A stretch of 22,990 nucleotides of DNA from positions 1 through 22,990 of the forward strand of contig QNFJ01000013.1 in assembly GCA_003646305.1 (NCBI GenBank), in the 5' to 3' direction. The first letter of the stretch is position 1, and every line of letters starts with the position of its first letter. A model generated the notes under the pieces. That model was given only the letters and a program-made list of their open reading frames with translations, did no database searches and was not told the origin of the DNA. The stretch is from Gammaproteobacteria bacterium. Its GTDB lineage: Bacteria; Pseudomonadota; Gammaproteobacteria; Methylococcales; UBA2780. A program made the position numbers and the translations under genes. Below are positions 1 through 7,478 of the stretch, piece by piece.

Positions 1-1214
1 AATCCAGCGAGAACACCAAAGAAGGTATAGGTGACTGCCGTCGCCAGGACGTAGACAACCGAAATAAGGAAAGCATGGCGGGTCGTTATTTTTTCACCAT
101 GGCCAATAATGATCCCTGACAGGATTGGAATCATCGGGAATACGCACGGCGTTAGCGCGAGCAGCAAACCGAAGCCAAAGAACGTCAAAACAGTTAAAAA
201 GAGCGAATTCCCTTTTAGCTCACTGGCAATTTGGTCTTGCTCAGATTGTTGCTGTTCTACAGGAAGCGGTATTATCGAAGGGGCGATTAGCTGTTGTTGC
301 TCAGAAATTTCGGGCAATAGCAGAGAAATCGTTTTCTTGATAGGTGGATAACAAACCCCCTTTTCGGCACAGCCCTGATATTCTGCGATTAGGGTGATCT
401 GCTGGGCAGCCCCGGTTTTGCGAATGAGCGGCAGATCAAAATCGACTGCTCCATGATAAGTTTCAACTTTTCCGAAATACTCATCCTCTTTAATCTTGCC
501 AGCGGGTGCTGAAAAGCTTCCGATGGAAACTCCAGGGCTGTTTTCGAGGCTAAATTTTAGCTTATCTCTATAAAGGTAGTACCCCTCTGCAATTTCCCAG
601 TGTAGATGTATGTTTTGAGCATCTTTAAGTTCTGCATCGAACGGAAATGCCTGATCGGGTGGTAAAAGCGCATCTTCGAAAAAACCGGCACCACCAAACG
701 CTTGCGCCAGCTGACCAAGTGGGTCAAACAGGCTACCTTCGCTGCTATTTTTTTGCGTTGCAGGGACAGGTAGCGTGATCTGTTTTTTTTGAGGTGGGTA
801 GCAAACACCGAGATCAGCACAACCCTGGTAAGTTATGGTAAATGACAACGCCTTTGGCGGTTCGGTATTGTATTTGAAAGGGGCAGTGACCGTTAGTTGG
901 TGGCGATAAGTTTCTGTCTTACCAAAATAATCGTCCACCTTTATCTTTCCCTCAGGAAGCCGAGGCTCGCTAAGCTTAATTTCCTTTGATTGGCTCGCGA
1001 TGCTGATTTTACTTCGGTAGAGATAGTATCCCTCTGCAATAACCCAGTCAGCTTTCAGTGTGTCAGGTTTTTCTAGAGAGGCCGTTAATTTAAAGGCTTC
1101 ATCAGGAGGCAATAAATCACCGTCATCTATCGCTTGAGCGGGGGCTAAAAAAGCCCAAAAGCAGAGGAAGGTAATTACTCTAAATAATTTGTTAGAAATC
1201 ATGTCTTGAACCAT
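1..1214 (-). CDS. dsbD: Thiol:disulfide interchange protein DsbD, N-terminal part (truncated at window edge), with two tandem alpha domains
   Basis: DsbD carries electrons from cytoplasmic thioredoxin across the inner membrane to periplasmic disulfide reductases. The frame is open from 1214 to the left edge (404 codons, no stop); I translated it by hand. Residues 1-28 look like a signal peptide ending APAQA. Two homologous DsbD-alpha domains follow. Each has an AEGYYLYR segment, a YFGK-ETY segment and the redox motif YQGCA-x-x-GVCYPP, with cysteine pairs at 132/138 and 282/288, exactly 150 residues apart. A Gln/Glu-rich linker then leads into the first membrane segment, which carries the conserved LTPCVFPMIP motif (Cys 357). 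The rest of the membrane domain and the C-terminal thioredoxin domain lie outside the window. The E. coli protein has only one alpha domain. The start could also be the ATG at 1202; neither has a clear ribosome binding site. The gene is divergent from fxsA. Confidence 0.93.
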   Translation of the reverse strand, partial: MVQDMISNKLFRVITFLCFWAFLAPAQAIDDGDLLPPDEAFKLTASLEKPDTLKADWVIAEGYYLYRSKISIASQSKEIKLSEPRLPEGKIKVDDYFGKTETYRHQLTVTAPFKYNTEPPKALSFTITYQGCADLGVCYPPQKKQITLPVPATQKNSSEGSLFDPLGQLAQAFGGAGFFEDALLPPDQAFPFDAELKDAQNIHLHWEIAEGYYLYRDKLKFSLENSPGVSIGSFSAPAGKIKEDEYFGKVETYHGAVDFDLPLIRKTGAAQQITLIAEYQGCAEKGVCYPPIKKTISLLLPEISEQQQLIAPSIIPLPVEQQQSEQDQIASELKGNSLFLTVLTFFGFGLLLALTPCVFPMIPILSGIIIGHGEKITTRHAFLISVVYVLATAVTYTFFGVLAG

Positions 1215-1326
1215 TTCAGGATTATTTTTAGTTATATATGTTAAAGACCGCTATTTGTTGGGGAAGTTTCGGTGATAGATTATCTAGCCTTTGTAACCAC
1301 TACCCCTTTCTGTGTATTGTATGCGG

Positions 1327-1782
1327 ATGAATCCTTTTAGCTTACTTTTCTTTGTTTTTCTAGCGATCCCCATATTGGAAATATACCTGCTGATTAAAGT
1401 AGGCGCTATTTTTGGTGCATTAACAACAGCACTGCTGGTTGTGGCAACTGCAGTAGTTGGCGCATGGTTGCTTAGGTTGCAGGGCTTCTCAACCTGGCAG
1501 CGCGTACAAAACAGCATGAATCAGGGCGAGCTGCCGGCTATTGAAATGATCGAGGGACTGATACTTTTAGTGTCAGGGGCTCTTCTACTAACCCCCGGAT
1601 TTTTTACCGATGCAATTGGTTTTTGTTGTCTAGTGCCAATGCTGCGTCGACGAATCGCACTATCTATTTTGGAAAAAGGTGTTTTCCGTGGCCCGGGATC
1701 AGATGATGGACGACCCGGACCCGGGTCAGGAGGCCCTTCGGGTTCTGATGCTATCGAGGGTGAATTCAGGCGGGAAGATTAG
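1327..1782 (+). CDS. fxsA: FxsA family membrane protein
   Basis: This is a small cytoplasmic-membrane protein of the FxsA family, named in E. coli for suppressing exclusion of phage T7 by F plasmid PifA; its normal role is unclear. The family signature is visible: an N-terminal helix with IPILEIYLLIKVG, a glycine/alanine-rich second helix, then EGLILLVSGALLLTPGFFTD, followed by the basic LVPMLRRRI stretch. The C-terminal tail (about 35 residues) is rich in Gly, Pro, Asp and Ser and is probably disordered and cytoplasmic. I chose ATG 1327 (MNPFSLLFF) because the hydrophobic helix begins at once. ATG 1321 and GTG 1312 are in frame and possible, and no start has a clear ribosome binding site. 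The 3' end overlaps the converging HIT gene by 17 bp. Confidence 0.9.
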   Translation: MNPFSLLFFVFLAIPILEIYLLIKVGAIFGALTTALLVVATAVVGAWLLRLQGFSTWQRVQNSMNQGELPAIEMIEGLILLVSGALLLTPGFFTDAIGFCCLVPMLRRRIALSILEKGVFRGPGSDDGRPGPGSGGPSGSDAIEGEFRRED

Positions 1783-2191
1783 ACGTAATACGTTTAAGTA
1801 AGGCGAGTGTCTCAGAAAGTTGCTTGTCATTATAGGGTTTAGCTGGAGCTCTCCCCCAAATAGGATGTGGCCACGAAGAATCATTTGTGAAGCGCACGAT
1901 ATGGTGAATATGAAGCTGCGGAACCATATTGCCGAGTGCTGCAATATTAATTTTATCCGCATCGTACAGTTCAGATATCTGTTTCGATAAAAATGCAGAT
2001 TCCTGGGTTAGCTGAATTTGGTCCTGCTCTGAGAGTTGATAAATCTCGCTTATGTCCGATTGTCTTGGAACAAGGACAAACCAGGGATAGTTTGAATCAT
2101 TAATCAGTAGAAGTCGGGAAAGCGGGAAGTCACCGATTGTGATGGAGTCAGCTTCAAGTTGAGGGTGGAGGTTAAAATTGAGTTGAGTCAT
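1766..2191 (-). CDS. HIT (histidine triad) family protein
   Basis: HIT proteins are nucleotide-binding hydrolases or transferases acting on phosphoramidates or dinucleoside polyphosphates. The 141-residue product has the bacterial HIT layout: a P-W-F-VLVPR strand near residues 36-43, the helix with LSEQDQIQL, then NMVPQLHIHHIVRF at residues 88-101 and the downstream WPHPIWG. The triad is atypical, reading His94-x-His96-His97 instead of H-x-H-x-H; the central His that acts as nucleophile in the family is kept. From memory, this NMVPQLH-x-H form is usual in one proteobacterial subgroup, so I do not read it as inactivation. A TTG at 2203 would extend the frame by four residues, but the purine-rich AAGAGG upstream is better placed for ATG 2191. 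The substrate is unknown. The gene lies downstream of, and on the same strand as, the DUF2892 gene, separated by a terminator. Confidence 0.85.
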   Translation of the reverse strand: MTQLNFNLHPQLEADSITIGDFPLSRLLLINDSNYPWFVLVPRQSDISEIYQLSEQDQIQLTQESAFLSKQISELYDADKINIAALGNMVPQLHIHHIVRFTNDSSWPHPIWGRAPAKPYNDKQLSETLALLKRITSNLPA

Positions 2192-2230
2192 TTGTTGGCT
2201 CAAACCTCTTTTTGTCTAAACGATCAGAGA

Positions 2231-2258
2231 AAAACCACCCACAACCGTGGGTGGTTTT
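2231..2258 (-). terminator. Rho-independent terminator after the DUF2892 gene
   Basis: A perfect 12-bp inverted repeat (AAAACCACCCAC / GTGGGTGGTTTT) surrounds a 4-nt loop, six bases after the stop of the DUF2892 gene on the minus strand. The stem itself ends in four T on either strand, so it may work in both directions. It separates the DUF2892 gene from the HIT gene. Confidence 0.8.
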
Positions 2259-2264
2259 ATTTTA

Positions 2265-2465
2265 CTACTCGCCAGCTTCTTCGCTCTTTGCGCCAGTGTT
2301 AACACCTAGCAGTGTGTACAGTGGGCAAAAGTTGATAAAGCCTGTTAGTAAAGGAACCAGACCGATGGCGCCTAGAACGTTTTGTGTTGCAACACCCCAG
2401 CCACAGACAGCCAGACCGACAACGATGCGTAGAATTTTATCAGTACCGCCTACATTTGCTTTCAT
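2265..2465 (-). CDS. Small inner-membrane protein, DUF2892 / YgaP-like transmembrane domain
   Basis: The 66-residue product matches the DUF2892 family, the membrane-anchor domain found in the rhodanese YgaP and as stand-alone proteins. It opens with a polar segment ending in a helix start (MKANVGGTDKILRIVVG). Two hydrophobic helices follow, about residues 12-29 and 31-50, with the family's G-V-PLLTG-F-FCPLYTLLG signature and one conserved cysteine in CPLY. The C-terminus is acidic. A strong ribosome binding site (GAGGAG) precedes ATG 2465. No rhodanese domain is attached. In many sulfur-metabolising proteobacteria, DUF2892 genes sit next to Crp/Fnr-type regulators, as here; regulation by that neighbour is inference. 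The function is unknown. Confidence 0.85.
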   Translation of the reverse strand: MKANVGGTDKILRIVVGLAVCGWGVATQNVLGAIGLVPLLTGFINFCPLYTLLGVNTGAKSEEAGE

Positions 2466-2540
2466 TTTTCATCTCCTCAATGATTTTATAAATTGCTTCT
2501 CTTTGGAAACATAAGTCTAAAAACAGTCACTCACTTTGTC

Positions 2541-2555
2541 TGTAACATAGTCACA
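2541..2555. promoter_or_regulatory. Candidate operator (imperfect palindrome) upstream of the DUF2892 gene
   Basis: TGTAAC-ATA-GTCACA is a 15-nt imperfect dyad (5 of 6 positions pair) about 75 bp upstream of the DUF2892 start and about 95 bp beyond the 3' end of the Crp/Fnr-type gene. It resembles half-sites used by Crp-family proteins, but the spacing is not the canonical one. That the neighbouring regulator binds it is inference. Confidence 0.3.
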
Positions 2556-2649
2556 CAGATCGAGTTTTTATTTGTATTTCAAGATGTTTTAGACCGTCCG
2601 AGGATAGTAGCCTAGTTTTTATTTGAATTGCTAGCGATAAGAGAGCAAC

Positions 2650-3327
2650 TTAACTTTCTGCCTTCATTTTAAGGTGGTCTCGATTATTCAGTACGATAGA
2701 TCCTCTGGCCAGGGTAATTGTATCTGTTGACTCAAAATCCTTAAGCAGCCGACTGATTACCTCTCGTGCAGTTCCTAACTCGGTTGCAATAGCCTGATGA
2801 GTGATGTGGAGCGCACTATTTCCATCGGATGGCTGTTCAAGTAGATAAGAAGCCAGGCGAGCATCCATTCGGCGAAAAGCGATCTCCTCAATCACAGTGA
2901 TGACATCGACAAGCCGCTGGGAGACCAGCTCAAAAATAAATTGCCGCCAAACTTTGTACTGGTCAACCCATTGATGAACGATAGGGGTTGGGATAAGTAA
3001 CGCCTTAACTTCTGACTCTGTCACCGCGATAGCCGGGAAAGGGATATTGCTCATAATGCAAGAGGCGGTCAGGACGCAGCTTTCTCCAGAGCCTAAGCGG
3101 TACAGTGTAATTTCACGCCCACTTTCACCCAGCTTGTAAACACGAACTTTCCCATCAGTAATCAACGCAAGACCGGAACAGGCCATTCCCTCTTCCATAA
3201 AGCACTGTTGGCTAGGTAATTTTATCAATGTTGCGGCTTTCATGAATTCAGTGCAGAACGTCTTATCCTCATCTAAGAAGGGCAGTTTTTGCCGGATTTG
3301 AGCTTGAATCTCGGGATCTTTAATCAT
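2650..3327 (-). CDS. Crp/Fnr family transcriptional regulator
   Basis: This 225-residue protein has the Crp/Fnr architecture. An N-terminal cyclic-nucleotide-binding-like barrel spans about residues 20-125 (FMEEGMACSGLALITDGKVRVYK and the following GREITLYRLGSGESC). A long dimerisation helix spans about 128-150. The C-terminal winged helix has its recognition helix at about 187-198 (TAREVISRLLKDFE). The Arg-Glu-x-x-Ser-Arg pattern there resembles the FNR/DNR subgroup. Five cysteines (25, 42, 50, 84, 90) are present, but not the N-terminal cysteine cluster that binds the 4Fe-4S centre in FNR, so oxygen sensing of that kind is not supported. The effector is unknown. The gene is divergent from uvrD across 108 bp. 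It precedes the DUF2892 gene on the same strand with a 184-bp gap, so that gene probably has its own promoter. Confidence 0.88.
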   Translation of the reverse strand: MIKDPEIQAQIRQKLPFLDEDKTFCTEFMKAATLIKLPSQQCFMEEGMACSGLALITDGKVRVYKLGESGREITLYRLGSGESCVLTASCIMSNIPFPAIAVTESEVKALLIPTPIVHQWVDQYKVWRQFIFELVSQRLVDVITVIEEIAFRRMDARLASYLLEQPSDGNSALHITHQAIATELGTAREVISRLLKDFESTDTITLARGSIVLNNRDHLKMKAES

Positions 3328-3354
3328 TATTTCATGGCTAAAACGGTTTTTGGT

Positions 3355-3369
3355 TGAGAGAGTCTCTCA
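3355..3369. promoter_or_regulatory. 15-nt perfect palindrome between the Crp/Fnr-type gene and uvrD
   Basis: TGAGAGA-G-TCTCTCA lies 27 bp upstream of the regulator's start in the divergent control region. A second, shorter dyad (GGGAA-N5-TTCCC, 3399-3413) sits just upstream of uvrD. Either could be an operator. No gammaproteobacterial LexA box (CTGT-N8-ACAG) was seen here. Confidence 0.3.
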
Positions 3370-3435
3370 CTCTTTAATTTGATGGGCAAATATAAGAGGG
3401 GAATGCCGTTCCCTTTATTTAGGTAGAATATTCGG

Positions 3436-5589
3436 ATGGAACTCAACACAATTATCGCGTCACTAAATGATGCACAACGAGAGGCTGTCTCAGCGCCTAA
3501 AAACTCAATGCTGGTTTTGGCTGGAGCGGGCAGCGGTAAAACACGCGTATTAGTTCATCGAATTGCCTGGTTGATCAAGGTTGAGGGGGCTTTCCCAGGT
3601 AACATATTGTCTGTCACTTTTACCAATAAAGCCGCCGCTGAAATGCGCGGGCGAGTCGAGTTATTATTAGGAATGCCAACAGGTGGCATGTGGATAGGGA
3701 CTTTCCACGGTTTAACGCATCGCTTTTTACGGCGCCATGCAGCTGAGGCAAAACTTCCCGGTACTTTTCAGATTCTTGACTCAGATGACCAGTACCGCCT
3801 GATTCGTCGGCTGATGAAAAACATGGGAGTGGATGAGGCGCGTTGCCCGCCTCGCCAAGTCCAATGGTTTATCAATGAACAGAAAGATGAAGGGCTGCGG
3901 GCGGCCAATATTGATGCCGGAATGGACCCTTTTAGGCGGCAGCTACTAAAAGTTTATGCTGAATATGAGGCAACCTGCCAGCGATCAGGTTTGGTCGATT
4001 TTGCCGAGTTACTGCTGCGTAGTTTTGAGTTATTGCGCGATAACCCCGCGTTACTAGAAGAGTATCAAGCCCGTTTTCGTTATATTCTGGTGGATGAATT
4101 CCAGGATACCAATGCGATTCAATATGCCTGGTTGAGGCTGCTCTCACAGGGGCGTGAGAATATGTTTGTGGTGGGTGATGATGACCAGTCCATTTATGGT
4201 TGGCGTGGGGCGCGGGTTGAGAACATCCACTCTTTTCAGAAAGATAATCCGGCACACAAAGTGGTGCGTTTGGAGCAGAATTATCGTTCGACAGGCAACA
4301 TTTTGGGGGCCGCCAATAGCTTGATTGCCAATAACCAGGGCCGAATGGGTAAAGAGCTTTGGACGGAAGATTCAGAAGGCGAAAAAATCTCCCTTTATAA
4401 CGCCTTTAATGAGCAGGATGAGGCACACTTTGTGGTTGAGCGAATCCGTAAATGGTCGGAAAGCGGAAATTCACGAAAGGATGCTGCAATTCTCTATCGC
4501 TCTAATGCCCAGTCTCGGCTTTTTGAAGAAAGGCTCATGGCGGCGGCGATTCCCTACCGTGTTTATGGTGGACAACGATTTTTCGATCGAGCAGAGATTA
4601 AAAATGGGCTGGCCTACCTTCGCATGATTGCCAACCGAAATGATGATACCTCGTTTGAGCGGATTGTTAATACGCCCACTCGAGGTATTGGTAACCGCAC
4701 CGTTGACCTGATCCGCGCGGAGGCGCAAAGTGCCAGTTCCTCGCTATGGGAAGCGGCTATTTCAATTATCAACCGCAAACAGCTTCCCGCACGTGCCTCG
4801 AATGCGTTGAATGCCTTTTTGGCTCTTATCAATGGGCTCGGTGGGGAGTCCAAGGACAAGGCTTTATTCGAGAAAGTTAGAATTGTGGTTGAAAAAAGCG
4901 GGCTGATCGAACATTACAAAAAAGAGAAAGGTGAAAAAGGCGAAGCACGGATAGAAAATCTGCAAGAACTTGCCAGCGCAGCTAAACAGTTTAGTTGGGA
5001 GGAGAATGAAGAAGAGCTGGATGAGCTAAGCAGCTTTCTCGCTCACGCAGCGCTTGAGGCGGGTGAAGGACAAGCAGACGAATACGATGACTGCGTACAG
5101 CTGATGACGCTTCATTCTGCTAAAGGACTCGAGTTTAAACTAGTTTTTGTGGTCGGGCTGGAAGAGGGCTTGTTTCCTGGTGAACGCTCGATTACTGAAC
5201 CGGGGCGATTAGAAGAAGAGCGGCGGCTTTGCTATGTGGGAATGACCCGCGCAATGGAGAAACTTTACCTCACCTATGCAGAATCTCGGCGGCTTTATGG
5301 GCGCGAAACCTATCCCAAAGCCTCACGCTTTTTGCGTGAGATACCGGTAGAACATATCGAAGAGGTGAGAATGCGGGCGACCGTGAGCCGCCCTGTTTCA
5401 GTAACCAGTAGCGTGAGTCAGCGCGAGGCCGAATACCAACTGGGCCAGCGGGTAAAACACCTCAAATTTGGAGAGGGTGTGGTCTTACAACAAGAAGGAG
5501 AAGGGGATAGTGCGCAGATCCAGATCAACTTTCATTCGGTGGGAATCAAGACGCTTGTGGCTGGCTATGCCAAGTTAGAGAAGCTTTAA
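3436..5589 (+). CDS. uvrD: DNA helicase II, UvrD
   Basis: UvrD is a 3'-5' superfamily 1 DNA helicase that removes the incised oligonucleotide in nucleotide excision repair, acts in mismatch repair and strips RecA from DNA. The 717-residue length is close to the 720 of E. coli UvrD. All helicase motifs are readable: LNDAQREAV (Q motif, 10-18), Walker A AGAGSGKT (29-36), Ia SVTFTNKAA, Walker B ILVDEFQD (217-224, catalytic Asp220/Glu221), III DDDQSIYGWRGA (about 248), IV EQNYRS (about 281), V TLHSAKGLEF (about 558) and VI EERRLCYVGMTRA (about 597). The C-terminal Tudor-like domain (GQRVKHLKFGEGVV) is intact. The gene is a monocistronic plus-strand unit, divergent from the Crp/Fnr-type regulator. 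The Rep helicase is the nearest alternative; the Q-motif region and the C-terminal domain favour UvrD. Confidence 0.96.
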   Translation: MELNTIIASLNDAQREAVSAPKNSMLVLAGAGSGKTRVLVHRIAWLIKVEGAFPGNILSVTFTNKAAAEMRGRVELLLGMPTGGMWIGTFHGLTHRFLRRHAAEAKLPGTFQILDSDDQYRLIRRLMKNMGVDEARCPPRQVQWFINEQKDEGLRAANIDAGMDPFRRQLLKVYAEYEATCQRSGLVDFAELLLRSFELLRDNPALLEEYQARFRYILVDEFQDTNAIQYAWLRLLSQGRENMFVVGDDDQSIYGWRGARVENIHSFQKDNPAHKVVRLEQNYRSTGNILGAANSLIANNQGRMGKELWTEDSEGEKISLYNAFNEQDEAHFVVERIRKWSESGNSRKDAAILYRSNAQSRLFEERLMAAAIPYRVYGGQRFFDRAEIKNGLAYLRMIANRNDDTSFERIVNTPTRGIGNRTVDLIRAEAQSASSSLWEAAISIINRKQLPARASNALNAFLALINGLGGESKDKALFEKVRIVVEKSGLIEHYKKEKGEKGEARIENLQELASAAKQFSWEENEEELDELSSFLAHAALEAGEGQADEYDDCVQLMTLHSAKGLEFKLVFVVGLEEGLFPGERSITEPGRLEEERRLCYVGMTRAMEKLYLTYAESRRLYGRETYPKASRFLREIPVEHIEEVRMRATVSRPVSVTSSVSQREAEYQLGQRVKHLKFGEGVVLQQEGEGDSAQIQINFHSVGIKTLVAGYAKLEKL

Positions 5590-5689
5590 AGAGTCTCTGA
5601 ATTAATTGTAGATAGTGCAAGTCATCTTCATCTTTGACTCACTTGAGCAGTTATCGAGAAGCAAGTTCTAGCCAGCCCGGCAGAATGTC

Positions 5690-5806
5690 TTGGCGAACAA
5701 AACCAAAACCACCAACGCAGGGAAAATATTTTTCTTTCCTGGCGGCTTTTGCGCCCTTGCGTTAAAGCTTTTCTCTTCGTGATCTTCGTGCCCTTTGTGG
5801 TATAAA
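5690..5806. repeat. Probable dispersed intergenic repeat fragment
   Basis: The 245-bp gap between uvrD and the TRAP binding protein gene holds a stretch with phrases such as TTTCTTTCCTGGCGGCTTTT, GCGCCCTTGCGTTAAAG and TTCGTGATCTTCGTGCCCTT followed by TGTGGT. I recognise this wording from intergenic sequences scattered through many bacterial genomes, where the reverse strand is often mis-annotated as a peptide containing TTKGTKITK. An open frame of that type exists here on the minus strand (5628-5822) but is not treated as a gene. There is one copy in this window; that it is multicopy in this genome is inference. Confidence 0.5.
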
Positions 5807-5834
5807 AAGTAGAATCATCCAAATAGGAATTAAT

Positions 5835-6917
5835 ATGGAACGTCGTTCATTTATTAAAAAAGTAGCTGTAACTTCGGTTGCTGCCGGAGCGGCTATCGCT
5901 GCACCGAGTGTTGCCAATGCAAAAACAAAGATTCGTTGGAAAATGGTCACCACCTGGCCCAAAAACTTTCCGGGACTGGGGGCCAACGCAAATTATCTGG
6001 CAAAGCTGATTGGTGAGATGAGCGGTGGGCGCATCAAGATCAAAGTTTATGGTGCAAAAGAGCTGGTGCCGGCGTTTGAAGTGTTCGATGCAGTCTCTCA
6101 GGGAACCGCGCAGATGGGCCACGGGGGTGCTTACTACTGGAAAGGCAAACACGAAGCGACACAGTTTTTCTCTTCTGTTCCATTTGGAATGACCGCTCAA
6201 GAAGTCAATGGCTGGCTTTATTATGGTGGTGGTATGGAGCTTTGGCGTGAACTTTATGCAAAATTTAACTTAATTCCAACTGCATCGGGTAATACCGGAG
6301 TACAAATGGGCGGTTGGTTTAACCGTGAGATTAAGTCGGCAGAAGATCTTAAAGGGTTAAAAATGCGCATCCCCGGTTTGGGGGGAGAGGTGCTTAAACG
6401 GGCAGGGGGAACCCCCGTTAACCTGCCCGGAGGTGAGATATTTACCTCGCTGCAATCAGGAAATATCGATGCAACTGAGTGGGTCGGCCCTTATAACGAT
6501 ATGGCTTTTGGACTACATAAAGCGGCCAAGTATTACTACTACCCCGGCTGGCATGAGCCGGGCTCAATTATCGAGTGCTTTATCAATAAAGAAGCTTTTG
6601 AAGCACTACCAGATGATCTGCAGTCAATCGTTTTGGCAGCTTGTAAGGCGGCTAATATGGATATGCTTGCGGACTTTACAGCTAAAAATAATCAGGCACT
6701 GGACCTTTTAGTTAATAAACATGGTGTGCAGCTAAAACAATTCCCAGATGATGTGCTTAGACAGCTAAAAACCATATCAGAGCAGGTGGTGACCGAAATA
6801 GCTGAAAGAGACCCGATGGCCAAAAAGATTTATGCCTCTTATTCGGCTTTTCAAAAACAAGCGGCTATGTGGCAAGGAATTTCTGAGCAGGCTTATACGA
6901 GAGCGCGGTCGTTGTAA
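5835..6917 (+). CDS. TRAP transporter substrate-binding protein (DctP family, TakP-like), Tat-exported
   Basis: This is the periplasmic binding component of a tripartite ATP-independent (TRAP) transporter, 360 residues long. The N-terminus has a twin-arginine signal (MERRSFIKK, hydrophobic stretch to about residue 25, cleavage likely after VANA at 29). The mature part has the DctP fold marks, with the helix-start DLKGLKMRIPG whose Arg178 is the conserved carboxylate-binding residue. Gln157, Glu215-Trp216 (ATEWVGPYND) and Glu241 (GWHEPG) fit the pattern I recall for the 2-oxoacid-binding protein TakP. A 2-oxo or hydroxy acid substrate is therefore plausible but unproven. A ribosome binding site (AGGA) lies 7 bases before the ATG. 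Unusually, its likely membrane partners dctM and dctQ lie about 1.2 kb downstream on the opposite strand. A DctP from a different TRAP system cannot be excluded. Confidence 0.9.
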   Translation: MERRSFIKKVAVTSVAAGAAIAAPSVANAKTKIRWKMVTTWPKNFPGLGANANYLAKLIGEMSGGRIKIKVYGAKELVPAFEVFDAVSQGTAQMGHGGAYYWKGKHEATQFFSSVPFGMTAQEVNGWLYYGGGMELWRELYAKFNLIPTASGNTGVQMGGWFNREIKSAEDLKGLKMRIPGLGGEVLKRAGGTPVNLPGGEIFTSLQSGNIDATEWVGPYNDMAFGLHKAAKYYYYPGWHEPGSIIECFINKEAFEALPDDLQSIVLAACKAANMDMLADFTAKNNQALDLLVNKHGVQLKQFPDDVLRQLKTISEQVVTEIAERDPMAKKIYASYSAFQKQAAMWQGISEQAYTRARSL

Positions 6918-6969
6918 GCGGTATAGATAAGATGACACTCCAGGTTGGAGTTATTTGCCCGATGTAAAA

Positions 6970-7002
6970 CTGGAAAGCCTGCAATTATTGCAGGCTTTCC
7001 AG
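6970..7002 (-). terminator. Terminator hairpin after the DUF937 gene
   Basis: A perfect 15-bp stem (CTGGAAAGCCTGCAA / TTGCAGGCTTTCCAG) with a 3-nt loop lies 24 bp beyond the DUF937 stop. On the minus strand it is followed by TTTTA, as expected for intrinsic termination. It may also end dctP transcription on the plus strand, where the following T-tract is missing. Confidence 0.75.
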
Positions 7003-7026
7003 CTCCTAGTTGCAAGGGGAATGCAG

Positions 7027-7455
7027 CTAGAATAATTTCCTGGCCAGGTCTAATGCGCCATCAATTCCACCAACCGCATCGAGCAGAGAGCCGCCACTAC
7101 TGCTTTGATCTACCATTTGAGGAACAGCATCAGAAAGCCTTTCTGCCGCCGAATCTTCATCGATCCCTAGTTGGCTGGCAAATTGAGCGATTTTGTCGTT
7201 CCCAAAGAGGCTTTTGATCTGTTCACCCGAAATTGCATCGTTAGCGCCATCTCCCAACCAGGAAGCGGCTAGGCTCTGCAGTCCACCACCCTGTTCAGAC
7301 ATCATTTTAGAGACGAGGCTGCCCAGATCCAAATCAGCAGAATTTGAGCCTGAAGAGCCCATTAAACTTGATAATGCAGCTTCAATTCCACCTGCATCGG
7401 CATTACTACTTGAGCTGTTCATCAATAATTGTGTGGCTAGTTTCATTATGTCCAT
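7027..7455 (-). CDS. DUF937 (YidB-like) protein
   Basis: The 142-residue protein fits the DUF937/YidB family. The N-terminal half is rich in Ser, Gly, Ala and Asn (ALSSLMGSSGSNSADLDLG). Then comes the family core: GGGLQSLAASWLGDGANDAISGEQIKSLFG, a helix (KIAQFASQLGIDEDSAAERLSDAVPQMVDQ) and a C-terminal GGSLLDAVGGIDG motif. No signal peptide or membrane helix is visible, so it is probably cytoplasmic. The biochemical role of the family is not established. A clear ribosome binding site (AAGGA) precedes ATG 7455. The gene is 23 bp behind the DUF4332 gene on the same strand, and the two likely form an operon ended by the hairpin at 6970-7002. Confidence 0.85.
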   Translation of the reverse strand: MDIMKLATQLLMNSSSSNADAGGIEAALSSLMGSSGSNSADLDLGSLVSKMMSEQGGGLQSLAASWLGDGANDAISGEQIKSLFGNDKIAQFASQLGIDEDSAAERLSDAVPQMVDQSSSGGSLLDAVGGIDGALDLARKLF

Positions 7456-7478
7456 TATCTTTCCTTTTTCAGTCGTCG

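Noticed and set aside
2650..3327. Oxygen-sensing FNR orthologue
   Set aside because: The N-terminal cysteine cluster that binds the 4Fe-4S centre is missing, so only a Crp/Fnr family assignment is supported.
3370..3435. SOS (LexA) box upstream of uvrD
   Set aside because: No CTGT-N8-ACAG type site is present. The GGGAA-N5-TTCCC dyad does not fit a LexA consensus in sequence or spacing.
5628..5822. Minus-strand frame of 64 codons as a gene
   Set aside because: Its sequence (TTKGTKITKRK) is the well-known spurious translation of a dispersed intergenic sequence; there is no domain and no good ribosome binding site.
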